Below, in pieces: positions 22,901 through 37,945 of a DNA stretch of 64,000 nucleotides. Numbering within the stretch: the stretch's first letter is position 1; the number at the start of each line of letters is the position of its first letter. Position numbers and translations under genes: made by a program. The stretch is from Arenicola marina (lineage: Eukaryota; Annelida; Polychaeta; Arenicolidae): NCBI GenBank assembly GCA_964019135.1, contig OZ025260.1, positions 36,016,254-36,080,253 of the forward strand. The letters run 5' to 3'. The notes under the pieces are model-generated. The model was given only the letters and a program-made list of their open reading frames with translations. It was not told the origin of the DNA and ran no database searches.

Positions 22901-25900
22901 TTTAGGACCTGGTGTCACACTATGCCACAGTACTCAGTCACAGAGTGCGGGATGGTTTATCCCGGACCTGGTGTCACACTATGCCACAGTAGCCAGTCAC
23001 AGAGTGCGGGATGGTTTATCCCGGACCTGGTGTTACAATAGGCCACAGTACTCAGTCACAGAGTGCGGGATGGTTTATCTCAGACCTGGTGTCACAATGG
23101 GCCACAGTACTCAGTCACAAAGTACGGGATGGTTTATCCCGGACCTGGTGTCACACTATGCCACAGTAGCCAGTCACAGAGTGCGGGATGGTTTATCTCG
23201 GACCTGGTGTCACAATGGGCCACAGTACTCAGTCACAAAGTGCGGGATGGTTTATCCCGGACCTGGTGTCACACTATGCCACAGTAGCCAGACACAGAGT
23301 GCGGGGTGGTTTATTTCGGACCTGGTGTCAAAATAGGCCACAGTACTCAGTCACAGAGTGCGGGATGGTTTATCCCGGGCCTGGTGTCACACTATGCCAC
23401 AGTAGCCAGTCACAGAGTGCGGGGTGGTCTATCTCGGACATGGTGTCACAATAGGCCACAGTACTCAGTCACAGAGTGCGGGATGGTTTATCCCGGACCT
23501 GGTGTCACACTATGCCACAGTAGCCAGACACAGAGTGCGGGTGTGTTTATCCCGGACCTGATGTCACACTATGCCACAGTAGCCAGTCACAGAGTGCAGG
23601 ATGGTTTATTTAGGACCTGGTGTCACACTATGCCACAGTACTCAGTCACAGAGTGCGGGATGGTTTATCCCGGACCTGGTGTCACACTATGCCACAGTAG
23701 CCAGTCACAGAGTGCGGGATGGTTTATCCCGGACCTGGTGTTACAATGGGCCACAGTACTCAGTCACAGAGTGCGGGATGGTTTATCTCTGACCTGGTGT
23801 CACAATGGGCCACAGTACTCAGTCACAAAGTGCGGGATGATTTATCCCGGACCTGGTGTCACACTATGCCACAGTAGCCAGTCACAGAGTGCGGGATGGT
23901 TTATCCCGGACCTGGTGTTACAATAGGCCACAGAACTCAGTCACAGAGTGCGGGATGGTTTATCCCGGACCTGGTGTCACACTATACCACAGTAGCCAGA
24001 CACAGAGTGCGGGATTGTTTATCCCGGACCTGATGTCACACTATGCCACAGTAGCCAGTCACAGAGTGCGGGATGGTTTATTTCGGACCTGGTGTCACAC
24101 TATGCCACAGTACTCAGTAACAGAGTGCGGGATGGTTTATCCCGGACCTGGTGTCACACTATGCCACAGTAGCCAGTCACAGAGTGCGGGATGGTTTATC
24201 CCGGACCTGGTGTTACAATAGGCCACAGTACTCAGTCACAGAGTGCGGGATGGTTTATCTCAGACCTGGTGTCACAATGGGCCACAGTACTCAGTCACAG
24301 AGTGCGGGATGGTTTATCCCGGACCTGGTGTCACACTCTGCCACAGTAGCCAGTCACAGAGTGCGGGATGGTTTATCCCGGACCTGGTGTCACACTATGC
24401 CACAGTACTCAGTCACAGAGTGCGGGATGGTTTATCCCGGACCTGGTGTCACACTATGCCACAGTAGCCAGTCACAGAGTGCGGGATGGTTTATCCCGGA
24501 CCTGGTGTTACAATGGGCCACAGTACTCAGTCACAATGTGCGGGATCTTTTATCCCGGACCTGGTGTCACACTATGCCACAGTAGCCAGACACAGAGTGC
24601 GGGATGGTTTATCTCAGACCTGGTGTCACAATAGGCCACAGTACTCAGTCACAGAGTGCGGGATGGTTTATATTGGACCTGGTGTCACACTATGCCACAG
24701 TAGCCAGTCACAGAGTGCGGGATGGTTTATCCCGGACCTGGTGTCACACTATGCCACAGTAGCCAGATACAGAGTGCAGGATGGTTTTCCCCGAACCTGT
24801 TGTTACAATAGGCCACAGTACTCAGTCACAGAGTGCGGGATGGTTTATCCCGGACCTGGTGTCACAATAGGCCACAGTACTCAGTCACAGAGTGCGGGAT
24901 GGTTTATCCCGGACCTGGTGTTACAATAGGCCACAGTACTCAGTCACAGAGTGCGGGATGGTTTATCTCAGACCTGGTGTCACAATGGGCCACAGTACTC
25001 AGTCACAAAGTGCGGGATGGTTTATCCCGGACCTGGTGTCACACTCTGCCACAGTCGCCAGTCACAGAGTGCGGGATGGTTTCTCCCGGACCTGGTGTTA
25101 CAATAGGCCACAGCACTCAGTCACAGAGTTCGGGATGGTTTATCCCGGACCTGGTGTCACACTATGCCACAGTAGCCAGTCACAGAGTGCGGGATGGTTT
25201 ATTTCGGACCTGGTGTCAAAATAGGCCACAGTACTCAGTCACAGAGTGCAGGATGGTTTATCCCACGCCTGGTGTCACACTATGCCACAGTAGCCAGTCA
25301 CAGAGTGCGGGGTGGTCTATCTCGGACCTGGTGTCACAATAGGCCACAGTACTCAGTCACAGAGTGCGGGATGGTTTATCCCGGACCTGGTGTCACACTA
25401 TGCCACAGTAGCCAGACACAGAGTGCGGGTGTGTTTATCCCGGACCTGATGCCACACTATGCCACAGTAGCCAGTCACAGGATGCGGGATGGTTTATTTA
25501 GGACCTGGTGTCACACTATGCCACAGTACTCAGTCACAGAGTGCGGGATGGTTTATCCCGGACCTGGTGTCACACTATGCCACAGTAGCCAGTCACAGAG
25601 TGCGGGATGGTTTATCCCGGACCTGGTGTTACAATAGGCCACAGTACTCAGTCACAGAGTGCGGGATGGTTTATCTCTGACCTGGTGTCACAATGGGCCA
25701 CAGTACTCAGTCACAAAGTGCGGGATGGTTTATCCCGGACCTGGTGTCACACTATGCCACAGTAGCCAGTCACAGAGTGCGGGATGGTTTATCCCGGACC
25801 TGTTGTTACAATAGGCCACAGAACTCAGTCACAGAGTGCGGGATGGTTTATCCCGGGCCTGGTGTCACACTATGCCACAGTAGCCAGACACAGAGTGCGG

Positions 25901-28900
25901 GATTGTTTATCCCGGACCTGATGTCACACTATGCCACAGTAGCCAGTCACAGAGTGCGGGATGGTTTATTTCGGACCTGGTGTCACACTATGCCACAGTA
26001 CTCAGTAACAGAGTGCGGGATGGTTTATCCCGGACCTGGTGTCACACTATGCCACAGTAGCCAGTCACAGAGTGCGGGATGGTTTATCCCGGACCTGGTG
26101 TTACAATAGGCCACAGTACTCAGTCACAGAGTGCGGGATGGTTTATCTCAGACCTGGTGTCACAATGGGCCACAGTACTCAGTCACAGAGTGCGGGATGG
26201 TTTATCCCGGACCTGGTGTCACACTCTGCCACAGTAGCCAGTCACAGAGTGCGGGATGGTTTATCTCGAACCTGGTGTCACACTATGCCACAGTACTCAG
26301 TCACAGAGTGCGGGATGGTTTATCCCGGACCTGGTGTCACACTATGCCACAGTAGCCAGTCACAGAGTGCGGGATGGTTTATCCCGGACCTGGTGTTACA
26401 ATGGGCCACAGAACTCAGTCACAATGTGCGGGATGGTTTATCCCGGTCCTGGTGTCACACTATGCCACAGTAGCCAGACACAGAGTGCGGGGTGGTTTAT
26501 TACGGACCTGGTGTCAAAATAGGCCACAGTACTCAGTCACAGAGTGCGGGATGGTTTATCCCGGACCTGGTGTCACAATAGGCCACAGTACTCAGTCACA
26601 GAGTGCGGGATGGTTTATCCCGGACCTGGTGTTACAATAGGCCACAGTACTCAGTCACAGAGTGCGGGATGGTTTATCTCAGACCTGGTGTCACAATGGG
26701 CCACAGTACTCAGTCACAAAGTGCGGGATGGTTTATCCCGGACCTGGTGTCACACTATGCCACAGTCGCCAGTCACAGAGTGCGGGATGGTTTCTCCCGG
26801 ACCTGGTGTTACAATATGCCACAGCACTCAGTCACAGAGTTCGGGATTGTTTATCCCGGACCTGGTGTCACACTATGCCACAGTAGCCAGTCACAGAGTG
26901 CGGGATGGTTTATCTCGGACCTGGTGTCACAATGGGCCACAGTACTCAGTCACAAAGTGCGGGATGGTTTATCCCGGACCTGGTGTCACACTCTGCCACA
27001 GTAGCCAGACACAGAGTGCGGGGTGGTTTATTTCGGACCTGGTGTCAAAATAGGCCACAGTACTCAGTCACAGAGTGCAGGATGGTTTATCCCGGGCCTG
27101 GTGTCACACTATGCCACAGTAGCCAGTCACAGAGTGCGGGGTGGTCTATCTCGGACCTGGTGTCACAATAGGCCACAGTACTCAGTCACAGAGTGCGGGA
27201 TGGTTTATCCCGGACCTGGTGTCACACTATGCCACAGTAGCCAGACACAGAGTGCGGGTGTGTTTATCCCGGACCTGATGCCACACTATGCCACAGTAGC
27301 CAGTCACAGGATGCGGGATGGTTTATTTAGGACCTGGTGTCACACTATGCCACAGTACTCAGTCACAGAGTGCGGGATGGTTTATCCCGGACCTGGTGTC
27401 ACACTATGCCACAGTAGCCAGTCACAGAGTGCGGGATGGTTTATCCCGGACCTGGTGTTACAATGGGCCACAGTACTCAGTCACAGAGTGCGGGATGGTT
27501 TATCTCTGACCTGGTGTCACAATGGGCCACAGTACTCAGTCACAAAGTGCGGGATGGTTTATCCCGGACCTGGTGTCACACTATGCCACAGTAGCCAGTC
27601 ACAGAGTGCGGGATGGTTTATCCCGGACCTGGTGTTACAATGGTCCACAGAACTCAGTCACAGAGTGCGGGATGGTTTATCCCGGACCTGGTGTCACACT
27701 ATACCACAATAGCCAGACACAGAGTGCGGGATTGTTTATCCCGGACCTGATGTCACACTATGCCACAGTAGCCAGTCACAGAGTGCGGGATGGTTTATTT
27801 CGGACCTGGTGTCACACTATGCCACAGTACTCAGTAACAGAGTGCGGGATGGTTTATCCCGGACCTGGTGTCACACTATGCCACAGTAGCCAGTCACAGA
27901 GTGCGGGATGGTTTATCCCGGACCTGGTGTTACAATAGGCCACAGTACTCAGTCACAGAGTGCGGGATGGTTTATCTCAGACCTGGTGTCACAATGGGCC
28001 ACAGTACTCAGTCACAGAGTGCGGGATGGTTTATCCCGGACCTGGTGTCACACTCTGCCACAGTAGCCAGTCACAGAGTGCGGGATGGTTTATCTCGGAC
28101 CTGGTGTCACACTATGCCACAGTACTCAGTCACAGAGTGCGGGATGGTTTATCCCGGACCTGGTGTCACACTATGCCACAGTAGCCAGTCACAGAGTGCG
28201 GGATGGTTTATCCCGGACCTGGTGTTACAATGGGCCACAGAACTCAGTCACAATGTGCGGGATGGTTTATCCCGGACCTGGTGTCACACTATGCCACAGT
28301 AGCCAGACACAGAGTGCGGGGTGGTTTATTACGGACCTGGTGTCAAAATAGGCCACAGTACTCAGTCACAGAGTGCGGGATGGTTTATCCCGGGCCTGGT
28401 GTCACACTATGCCACATTACTCAGTCACAGATTGCGGGATGGTTTATCCCGGACCTGGTGTCACACTATGCCACAGTAGCCAGTCACAGAGTGCGGGATG
28501 GTTTATCCCGGACCTGGTCTTACAATAGGCCACAGTAGTCAGTCACAGAGTGCGGGATGGTTTATCTCAGACCTGGTGTCACAATGGGCCACAGTACTCA
28601 GTCACAAAGTGCGGGATGGTTTATCCCGGACCTGGTGTCACACTATGCCACAGCAGCCAGTCACAGAGTGCGGGATGGTTTATCCCGGACCTGGTGTTAC
28701 AATAGGCCAAAGTACTCAGTCACAGAGTGCGGGATGGTTTATCCCGGACCTGGTGTCACAATGGGCCACAGTACTCAGTCACAAAGTGCGGGATGGTTTA
28801 GCCGGACCTGGTGTCACACTATGCCACAGTAGCCAGTCACAGAGTGCGGGGTGGTTTATCTCGGACCTGGTGTCACAATGGGCCACAGTACTCAGTCACA

Positions 28901-31900
28901 AAGTGCGGGATGGTTTATCCCGGACCTGGTGTCACACTATGCCACAGTAGCCAGACACAGAGTGTGGGGTGGTTTATTTCGGACCTGGTGTCAAAATATG
29001 CCACAGTACTCAGTCACAGAGTGCGGGATGGTTTATCCCGGGCCTGGTGTCACACTATGCCACAGTAGCCAGTCACAGAGTGCGGGGTGGTCTATCTCGG
29101 ACCTGGTGTCACAATAGGCCACGGTACTCAGGCACACAGTGCGGGATGGTTTATTCCGGACCTGGTGTCACACTATGCCACATTAGCCAGACACAGAGTG
29201 CGGGATGGTTTATCTCAGACCATGTGTCACAATAGGCCACAGTACTCAGTCACAGAATGCGGGATGGTTTATATTGGACCTGGTGTCACACTATGCCACA
29301 GTAGCCAGTCACAGAGTGCGGGATGGTTTATCCCGGACCTGGTGTCACACTATGCCACAGTAGCCAGTCACAGAGTGCGGGATGGTCTATCTCGGACCTG
29401 GTGTCACAATAGGCCACGGTACTCAGGCACACAGTGCAGGATGGTTTATTCCGGACCTGGTGTCACACTATGCCACATTAGCCAGACACAGAGTGCGGGG
29501 TGGTTTATCCCGGACCTGGTGTCACACTATGCCACAGTACTCAGTCACAGAGTGCGGGATGGTTTATCCCGGACCTGGTGTCACACTATGCCACAGTAGC
29601 CAGTCACAGAGTGCGGGATGGTTTATCCCGGACCTGGTGTTACAATGGGCCACAGTACTCAGTCACAATGTGCGGGATCTTTTATCCCGGACCTGGTGTC
29701 ACACTATGCCACAGTAGCCAGACACAGAGTGCGGGATGGTTTATCTCAGACCTGGTGTCACAATAGGCCACAGTACTCAGTCACAGAGTGCGGGATGGTT
29801 TATATTGGACCTGGTGTCACACTATGCCACAGTAGCCAGTCACAGAGTGCGGGATGGTTTATCCCGGACCTGGTGTCACACTATGCCACAGTAGCCAGAT
29901 ACAGAGTGCAGGATGGTTTATCCCGGACCTGGTGTTACAATAGGCCACAGTACTCAGTCACAGAGTGCGGGATGGTTTATCTCAGACCTGGTGTCACAAT
30001 GGGCCACAGTACTCAGTCACAATGTGCGGGATCTTTTATCCCGGACCTGGTGTCACACTATGCCACAGTAGCCAGACACAGAGTGCGGGATGGTTTATCT
30101 CAGACCTGGTGTCACAATAGGCCACAGTACTCAGTCACAGAGTGCGGGATGGTTTATATTGGACCTGGTGTCACACTATGCCACAGTAGCCAGTCACAGA
30201 GTGCGGGATGGTTTATCCCGGACCTGGTGTCACACTATGCCACAGTAGCCAGATACAGAGTGCAGGATGGTTTATCCCGGACCTGGTGTTACAATAGGCC
30301 ACAGTACTCAGTCACAGAGTGCGGGATGGTTTATCTCAGACCTGGTGTCACAATGGGCCACAGTACTCAGTCACAAAGTGCGGGATGGTTTATCCCGGAC
30401 CTGGTGTCACACTCTGCCACAGTCGCCAGTCACAGAGTGCGGGATGGTTTCTCCCGGACCTGGTGTTACAATAGGCCACAGCACTCAGTCACAGAGTTCG
30501 GGATGGTTTATCCCGGACCTGGTGTCACACTATGCCACAGTAGCCAGTCACAGAGTGCGGGATGGTTTATTTCGGACCTGGTGTCAAAATAGGCCACAGT
30601 ACTCAGTCACAGAGTGCAGGATGGTTTATCCCACGCCTGGTGTCACACTATGCCACAGTAGCCAGTCACAGAGTGCGGGGTGGTCTATCTCGGACCTGGT
30701 GTCACAATAGGCCACAGTACTCAGTCACAGAGTGCGGGATGGTTTATCCCGGACCTGGTGTCACACTATGCCACAGTAGCCAGACACAGAGTGCGGGTGT
30801 GTTTATCCCGGACCTGATGCCACACTATGCCACAGTAGCCAGTCACAGGTAGCGGGATGGTTTATTTAGGACCTGGTGTCACACTATGCCACAGTACTCA
30901 GTCACAGAGTGCGGGATGGTTTATCCCGGACCTGGTGTCACACTATGCCACAGTAGCCAGTCACAGAGTGCGGGATGGTTTATCCCGGACCTGGTGTTAC
31001 AATAGGCCACAGTACTCAGTCACAGAGTGCGGGATGGTTTATCTCTGACCTGGTGTCACAATGGGCCACAGTACTCAGTCACAAAGTGCGGGATGGTTTA
31101 TCCCGGACCTGGTGTCACACTATGCCACAGTAGCCAGTCACAGAGTGCGGGATGGTTTATCCCGGACCTGTTGTTACAATAGGCCACAGAACTCAGTCAC
31201 AGAGTGCGGGATGGTTTATCCCGGGCCTGGTGTCACACTATGCCACAGTAGCCAGACACAGAGTGCGGGATTGTTTATCCCGGACCTGATGTCACACTAT
31301 GCCACAGTAGCCAGTCACAGAGTGCGGGATGGTTTATTTCGGACCTGGTGTCACACTATGCCACAGTACTCAGTAACAGAGTGCGGGATGGTTTATCCCG
31401 GACCTGGTGTCACACTATGCCACAGTAGCCAGTCACAGAGTGCGGGATGGTTTATCCCGGACCTGGTGTTACAATAGGCCACAGTACTCAGTCACAGAGT
31501 GCGGGATGGTTTATCTCAGACCTGGTGTCACAATGGGCCACAGTACTCAGTCACAGAGTGCGGGATGGTTTATCCCGGACCTGGTGTCACACTCTGCCAC
31601 AGTAGCCAGTCACAGAGTGCGGGATGGTTTATCTCGAACCTGGTGTCACACTATGCCACAGTACTCAGTCACAGAGTGCGGGATGGTTTATCCCGGACCT
31701 GGTGTCACACTATGCCACAGTAGCCAGTCACAGAGTGCGGGATGGTTTATCCCGGACCTGGTGTTACAATGGGCCACAGAACTCAGTCACAATGTGCGGG
31801 ATGGTTTATCCCGGTCCTGGTGTCACACTATGCCACAGTAGCCAGACACAGAGTGCGGGGTGGTTTATTACGGACCTGGTGTCAAAATAGGCCACAGTAC

Positions 31901-34900
31901 TCAGTCACGGAGTGCGGGATGGTTTATCCCGGACCTGGTGTCACAATAGGCCACAGTACTCAGTCACAGAGTGCGGGATGGTTTATCCCGGACCTGGTGT
32001 TACAATAGGCCACAGTACTCAGTCACAGAGTGCGGGATGGTTTATCTCAGACCTGGTGTCACAATGGGCCACAGTACTCAGTCACAAAGTGCGGGATGGT
32101 TTATCCCGGACCTGGTGTCACACTATGCCACAGTCGCCAGTCACAGAGTGCGGGATGGTTTCTCCCGGACCTGGTGTTACAATATGCCACAGCACTCAGT
32201 CACAGAGTTCGGGATTGTTTATCCCGGACCTGGTGTCACACTATGCCACAGTAGCCAGTCACAGAGTGCGGGATGGTTTATCTCGGACCTGGTGTCACAA
32301 TGGGCCACAGTACTCAGTCACAAAGTGCGGGATGGTTTATCCCGGACCTGGTGTCACACTCTGCCACAGTAGCCAGACACAGAGTGCGGGGTGGTTTATT
32401 TCGGACCTGGTGTCAAAATAGGCCACAGTACTCAGTCACAGAGTGCAGGATGGTTTATCCCGGGCCTGGTGTCACACTATGCCACAGTAGCCAGTCACAG
32501 AGTGCGGGGTGGTCTATCTCGGACCTGGTGTCACAATAGGCCACAGTACTCAGTCACAGAGTGCGGGATGGTTTATCCCGGACCTGGTGTCACACTATGC
32601 CACAGTAGCCAGACACAGAGTGCGGGTGTGTTTATCCCGGACCTGATGCCACACTATGCCACAGTAGCCAGTCACAGGATGCGGGATGGTTTATTTAGGA
32701 CCTGGTGTCACACTATGCCACAGTACTCAGTCACAGAGTGCGGGATGGTTTATCCCGGACCTGGTGTCACACTATGCCACAGTAGCCAGTCACAGAGTGC
32801 GGGATGGTTTATCCCGGACCTGGTGTTACAATGGGCCACAGTACTCAGTCACAGAGTGCGGGATGGTTTATCTCTGACCTGGTGTCACAATGGGCCACAG
32901 TACTCAGTCACAAAGTGCGGGATGGTTTATCCCGGACCTGGTGTCACACTATGCCACAGTAGCCAGTCACAGAGTGCGGGATGGTTTATCCCGGACCTGG
33001 TGTTACAATGGTCCACAGAACTCAGTCACAGAGTGCGGGATGGTTTATCCCGGACCTGGTGTCACACTATACCACAATAGCCAGTCACAGAGTGCGGGAT
33101 TGTTTATCCCGGACCTGATGTCACACTATGCCACAGTAGCCAGTCACAGAGTGCGGGATGGTTTATTTCGGACCTGGTGTCACACTATGCCACAGTACTC
33201 AGTAACAGAGTGCGGGATGGTTTATCCCGGACCTGGTGTCACACTATGCCACAGTAGCCAGTCACAGAGTGCGGGATGGTTTATCCCGGACCTGGTGTTA
33301 CAATAGGCCACAGTACTCAGTCACAGAGTGCGGGATGGTTTATCTCAGACCTGGTGTCACAATGGGCCACAGTACTCAGTCACAGAGTGCGGGATGGTTT
33401 ATCCCGGACCTGGTGTCACACTCTGCCACAGTAGCCAGTCACAGAGTGCGGGATGGTTTATCTCGGACCTGGTGTCACACTATGCCACAGTACTCAGTCA
33501 CAGAGTGCGGGATGGTTTATCCCGGACCTGGTGTCACACTATGCCACAGTAGCCAGTCACAGAGTGCGGGATGGTTTATCCCGGACCTGGTGTTACAATG
33601 GGCCACAGAACTCAGTCACAATGTGCGGGATGGTTTATCCCGGACCTGGTGTCACACTATGCCACAGTAGCCAGACACAGAGTGCGGGGTGGTTTATTAC
33701 GGACCTGGTGTCAAAATAGGCCACAGTGCTCAGTCACAGAGTGCGGGATGGTTTATCCCGGGCCTGGTGTCACACTATGCCACATTACTCAGTCACAGAT
33801 TGCGGGATGGTTTATCCCGGACCTGGTGTCACACTATGCCACAGTAGCCAGTCACAGAGTGCGGGATGGTTTATCCCGGACCTGGTCTTACAATAGGCCA
33901 CAGTAGTCAGTCACAGAGTGCGGGATGGTTTATCTCAGACCTGGTGTCACAATGGGCCACAGTACTCAGTCACAAAGTGCGGGATGGTTTATCCCGGACC
34001 TGGTGTCACACTATGCCACAGCAGCCAGTCACAGAGTGCGGGATGGTTTATCCCGGACCTGGTGTTACAATAGGCCAAAGTACTCAGTCACAGAGTGCGG
34101 GATGGTTTATCCCGGACCTGGTGTCACAATGGGCCACAGTACTCAGTCACAAAGTGCGGGATGGTTTATCCGGACCTGGTGTCACACTATGCCACAGTAG
34201 CCAGTCACAGAGTGCGGGGTGGTTTATCTCGGACCTGGTGTCACAATGGGCCACAGTACTCAGTCACAAAGTGCGGGATGGTTTATCCCGGACCTGGTGT
34301 CACACTATGCCACAGTAGCCAGACACAGAGTGTGGGGTGGTTTATTTCGGACCTGGTGTCAAAATATGCCACAGTACTCAGTCACAGAGTGCGGGATGGT
34401 TTATCCCGGGCCTGGTGTCACACTATGCCACAGTAGCCAGTCACAGAGTGCGGGGTGGTATATCTCGGACCTGGTGTCACAATAGGCCACCATACTCAGG
34501 CACACAGTGCGGGATGGTTTATTCCGGACCTGGTGTCACACTATGCCACATTAGCCAGACACAGAGTGCGGGATGGTTTATCTCAGACCATGTGTCACAA
34601 TAGGCCACAGTACTCAGTCACAGAATGCGGGATGGTTTATATTGGACCTGGTGTCACACTATGCCACAGTAGCCAGTCACAGAGTGCGGGATGGTTTATC
34701 CCGGACCTGGTGTCACACTATGCCACAGTAGCCAGTCACAGAGTGCGGGATGGTCTATCTCGGACCTGGTGTCACAATAGGCCACGGTACTCAGGCACAC
34801 AGTGCAGGATGGTTTATTCCGGACCTGGTGTCACACTATGCCACATTAGCCAGACACAGAGTGCGGGGTGGTTTATCCCGGACCTGGTGTCACACTATGC

Positions 34901-37900
34901 CACAGTAGCCAGTCACAGAGTGCGGGATGGTTTATCCCGGACCTGGTGTTACAATGGGCCACAGTACTCAGTCACAGAGTGCGGGATGGTTTATCCCGGA
35001 CCTGGTGTCACACTCTGCCACAGTAGCCAGTCACAGAGTGCGGGATGGTTTATCTCGGACCTGGTGTCACACTATGCCACAGTACTCAGTCACAGAGTGC
35101 GGGATGGTTTATCCCGGACCTGGTGTCACACTATGCCACAGTAGCCAGTCACAGAGTGCGGGATGGTTTATCCCGGACCTGGTGTTACAATGGGCCACAG
35201 AACTCAGGCACAATGTGCGGGATGGTTTATCCCGGACCTGGTGTCACACTATGCCACAGTAGCCAGACACAGAGTGCGGGGTGGTTTATTACGGACCTGG
35301 TGTCAAAATAGGCCACAGTACTCAGTCACAGAGTGCGGGATGGTTTATCCCGGGCCTGGTGTCACACTATGCCACAGTACTCAGTCACAGAGTGCGGGAT
35401 GGTTTATCCCGGACCTGGTGTCACACTATGCCACAGTAGCCAGTCACAGAGTGCGGGATGGTTTATCCCGGACCTGGTCTTACAATAGGCCACAGTAGTC
35501 AGTCACAGAGTGCGGGATGGTTTATCTCAGACCTGGTGTCACAATGGGCCACAGTACTCAGTCACAAAGTGCGGGATGGTTTATCCCGGACCTGGTGTCA
35601 CACTATGCCACAGCAGCCAGTCACAGAGTGCGGGATGGTTTATCCCGGACCTGGTGTTACAATAGGCCAAAGTACTCAGTCACAGAGTGCGGGATGGTTT
35701 ATCCCGGACCTGGTGTCACAATGGGCCACAGTACTCAGTCACAAAGTGCGGGATGGTTTATCCGGACCTGGTGTCACACTATGCCACAGTAGCCAGTCAC
35801 AGAGTGCGGGGTGGTTTATCTCGGACCTGGTGTCACAATGGGCCACAGTACTCAGTCACAAAGTGCGGGATGGTTTATCCCGGACCTGGTGTCACACTAT
35901 GCCACAGTAGCCAGACACAGAGTGTGGGGTGGTTTATTTCGGACCTGGTGTCAAAATATGCCACAGTACTCAGTCACAGAGTGCGGGATGGTTTATCCCG
36001 GGCCTGGTGTCACACTATGCCACAGTAGCCAGTCACAGAGTGCGGGGTGGTATATCTCGGACCTGGTGTCACAATAGGCCACCATACTCAGGCACACAGT
36101 GCGGGATGGTTTATTCCGGACCTGGTGTCACACTATGCCACATTAGCCAGACACAGAGTGCGGGATGGTTTATCTCAGACCATGTGTCACAATAGGCCAC
36201 AGTACTCAGTCACAGAATGCGGGATGGTTTATATTGGACCTGGTGTCACACTATGCCACAGTAGCCAGTCACAGAGTGCGGGATGGTTTATCCCGGACCT
36301 GGTGTCACACTATGCCACAGTAGCCAGTCACAGAGTGCGGGATGGTCTATCTCGGACCTGGTGTCACAATAGGCCACGGTACTCAGGCACACAGTACAGG
36401 ATGGTTTATTCCGGACCTGGTGTCACACTATGCCACATTAGCCAGACACAGAGTGCGGGGTGGTTTATCCCGGACCTGGTGTCACACTATGCCACAGTAG
36501 CCAGTCACAGAGTGCGGGATGGTTTATCCCGGACCTGGTGTTACAATGGGCCACAGTACTCAGTCACAGAGTGCGGGATGGTTTATCCCGGACCTGGTGT
36601 CACACTCTGCCACAGTAGCCAGTCACAGAGTGCGGGATGGTTTATCTCGGACCTGGTGTCACACTATGCCACAGTACTCAGTCACAGAGTGCGGGATGGT
36701 TTATCCCGGACCTGGTGTCACACTATGCCACAGTAGCCAGTCACAGAGTGCGGGATGGTTTATCCCGGACCTGGTGTTACAATGGGCCACAGAACTCAGG
36801 CACAATGTGCGGGATGGTTTATCCCGGACCTGGTGTCACACTATGCCACAGTAGCCAGACACAGAGTGCGGGGTGGTTTATTACGGACCTGGTGTCAAAA
36901 TAGGCCACAGTACTCAGTCACAGAGTGCGGGATGGTTTATCCCGGGCCTGGTGTCACACTATGCCACAGTACTCAGTCACAGAGTGCGGGATGGTTTATC
37001 CCGGACCTGGTGTCACACTATGCCACAGTAGCCAGTCACAGAGTGCGGGATGGTTTATCCCGGACCTGGTCTTACAATAGGCCACAGTAGTCAGTCACAG
37101 AGTGCGGGATGGTTTATCTCAGACCTGGTGTCACAATGGGCCACAGTACTCAGTCACAAAGTGCGGGATGGTTTATCCCGGACCTGGTGTCACACTATGC
37201 CACAGCAGCCAGTCACAGAGTGCGGGATGGTTTATCCGGGACCTGGTGTTACAATAGGCCAAAGTACTCAGTCACAGAGTGCGGGATGGTTTATCCCGGG
37301 CCTGGTGTCACACTATGCCACAGTAGCCAGTCACAGAGTGCGGGGTGGTCTATCTCGGACCTGGTGTCACAATAGGCCACGGTACTCAGGCACACAGTGC
37401 GGGATGGTTTATTCCGGACCTGGTGTCACACTATGCCACATTAGCCAGACACAGAGTGCGGGATGGTTTATCTCAGACCTGGTGTCACAATAGGCCACAG
37501 TACTCAGTCACAGAATGCGGGATGGTTTATCCCGGACCTGGTGTCACAATAGGCCACAGTACCCAGTCACAGAGTGCAGGATGGTTTATGTCGGACCTCG
37601 TGTCACAATGGGCCACAGTAGCCAGTCACAGAGTGCGGGATGGTTTATCCCGGACCTGGTGTCACACTGTGCCAGAGTACTCAGTCACAGAGTGCGGGAT
37701 GGTTTATCCCAGACCTGGTGTCACAATGGGCCACAGTACTCAGTCACAGAGTGCGGGATGGTTTATCCCGTACCTGGTGTCACAATGGGGCGCCGTACTC
37801 AGACACAGAGTGCAGGATGGTTTATCCCGGACCTGGTATCACACTATGCCACAGTACTCAGTCACAGAGTACGGGATGGTTTATCCCGGACCTGGTGTCA

Positions 37901-37945
37901 CAATGGGCCACAGTAGCCAGTCACAGAGTGCGGGATGGTTAAAAT
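13945..37945. repeat. 59-bp minisatellite, about 407 copies, with higher-order duplications
   Basis: The unit contains CAGAGTGCGGGATGGTTTAT, CCTGGTGTCACA and GCCACAGTA. Two subtypes, ending in CAATGGGCCACAGTACTC and CTATGCCACAGTAGCC, often alternate, giving a 118-bp dimer. Rare variants mark larger copies. ACAGGATGCGGG occurs at 22,877, 25,473, 27,304 and 32,672, and a variant at 30,841. The implied block offsets are 2,596 and 5,368 bp. Other blocks repeat at 916 bp (16,910 and 17,826) and 1,592 bp (34,455 and 36,047). Because 59 is not a multiple of three and stops are rare on the plus strand, many open frames up to 458 codons arise. They are artefacts. Confidence 0.97.

Noticed and set aside
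13945..37945. CRISPR array
   Set aside because: The units are contiguous without unique spacers, and the window is a eukaryotic genome.
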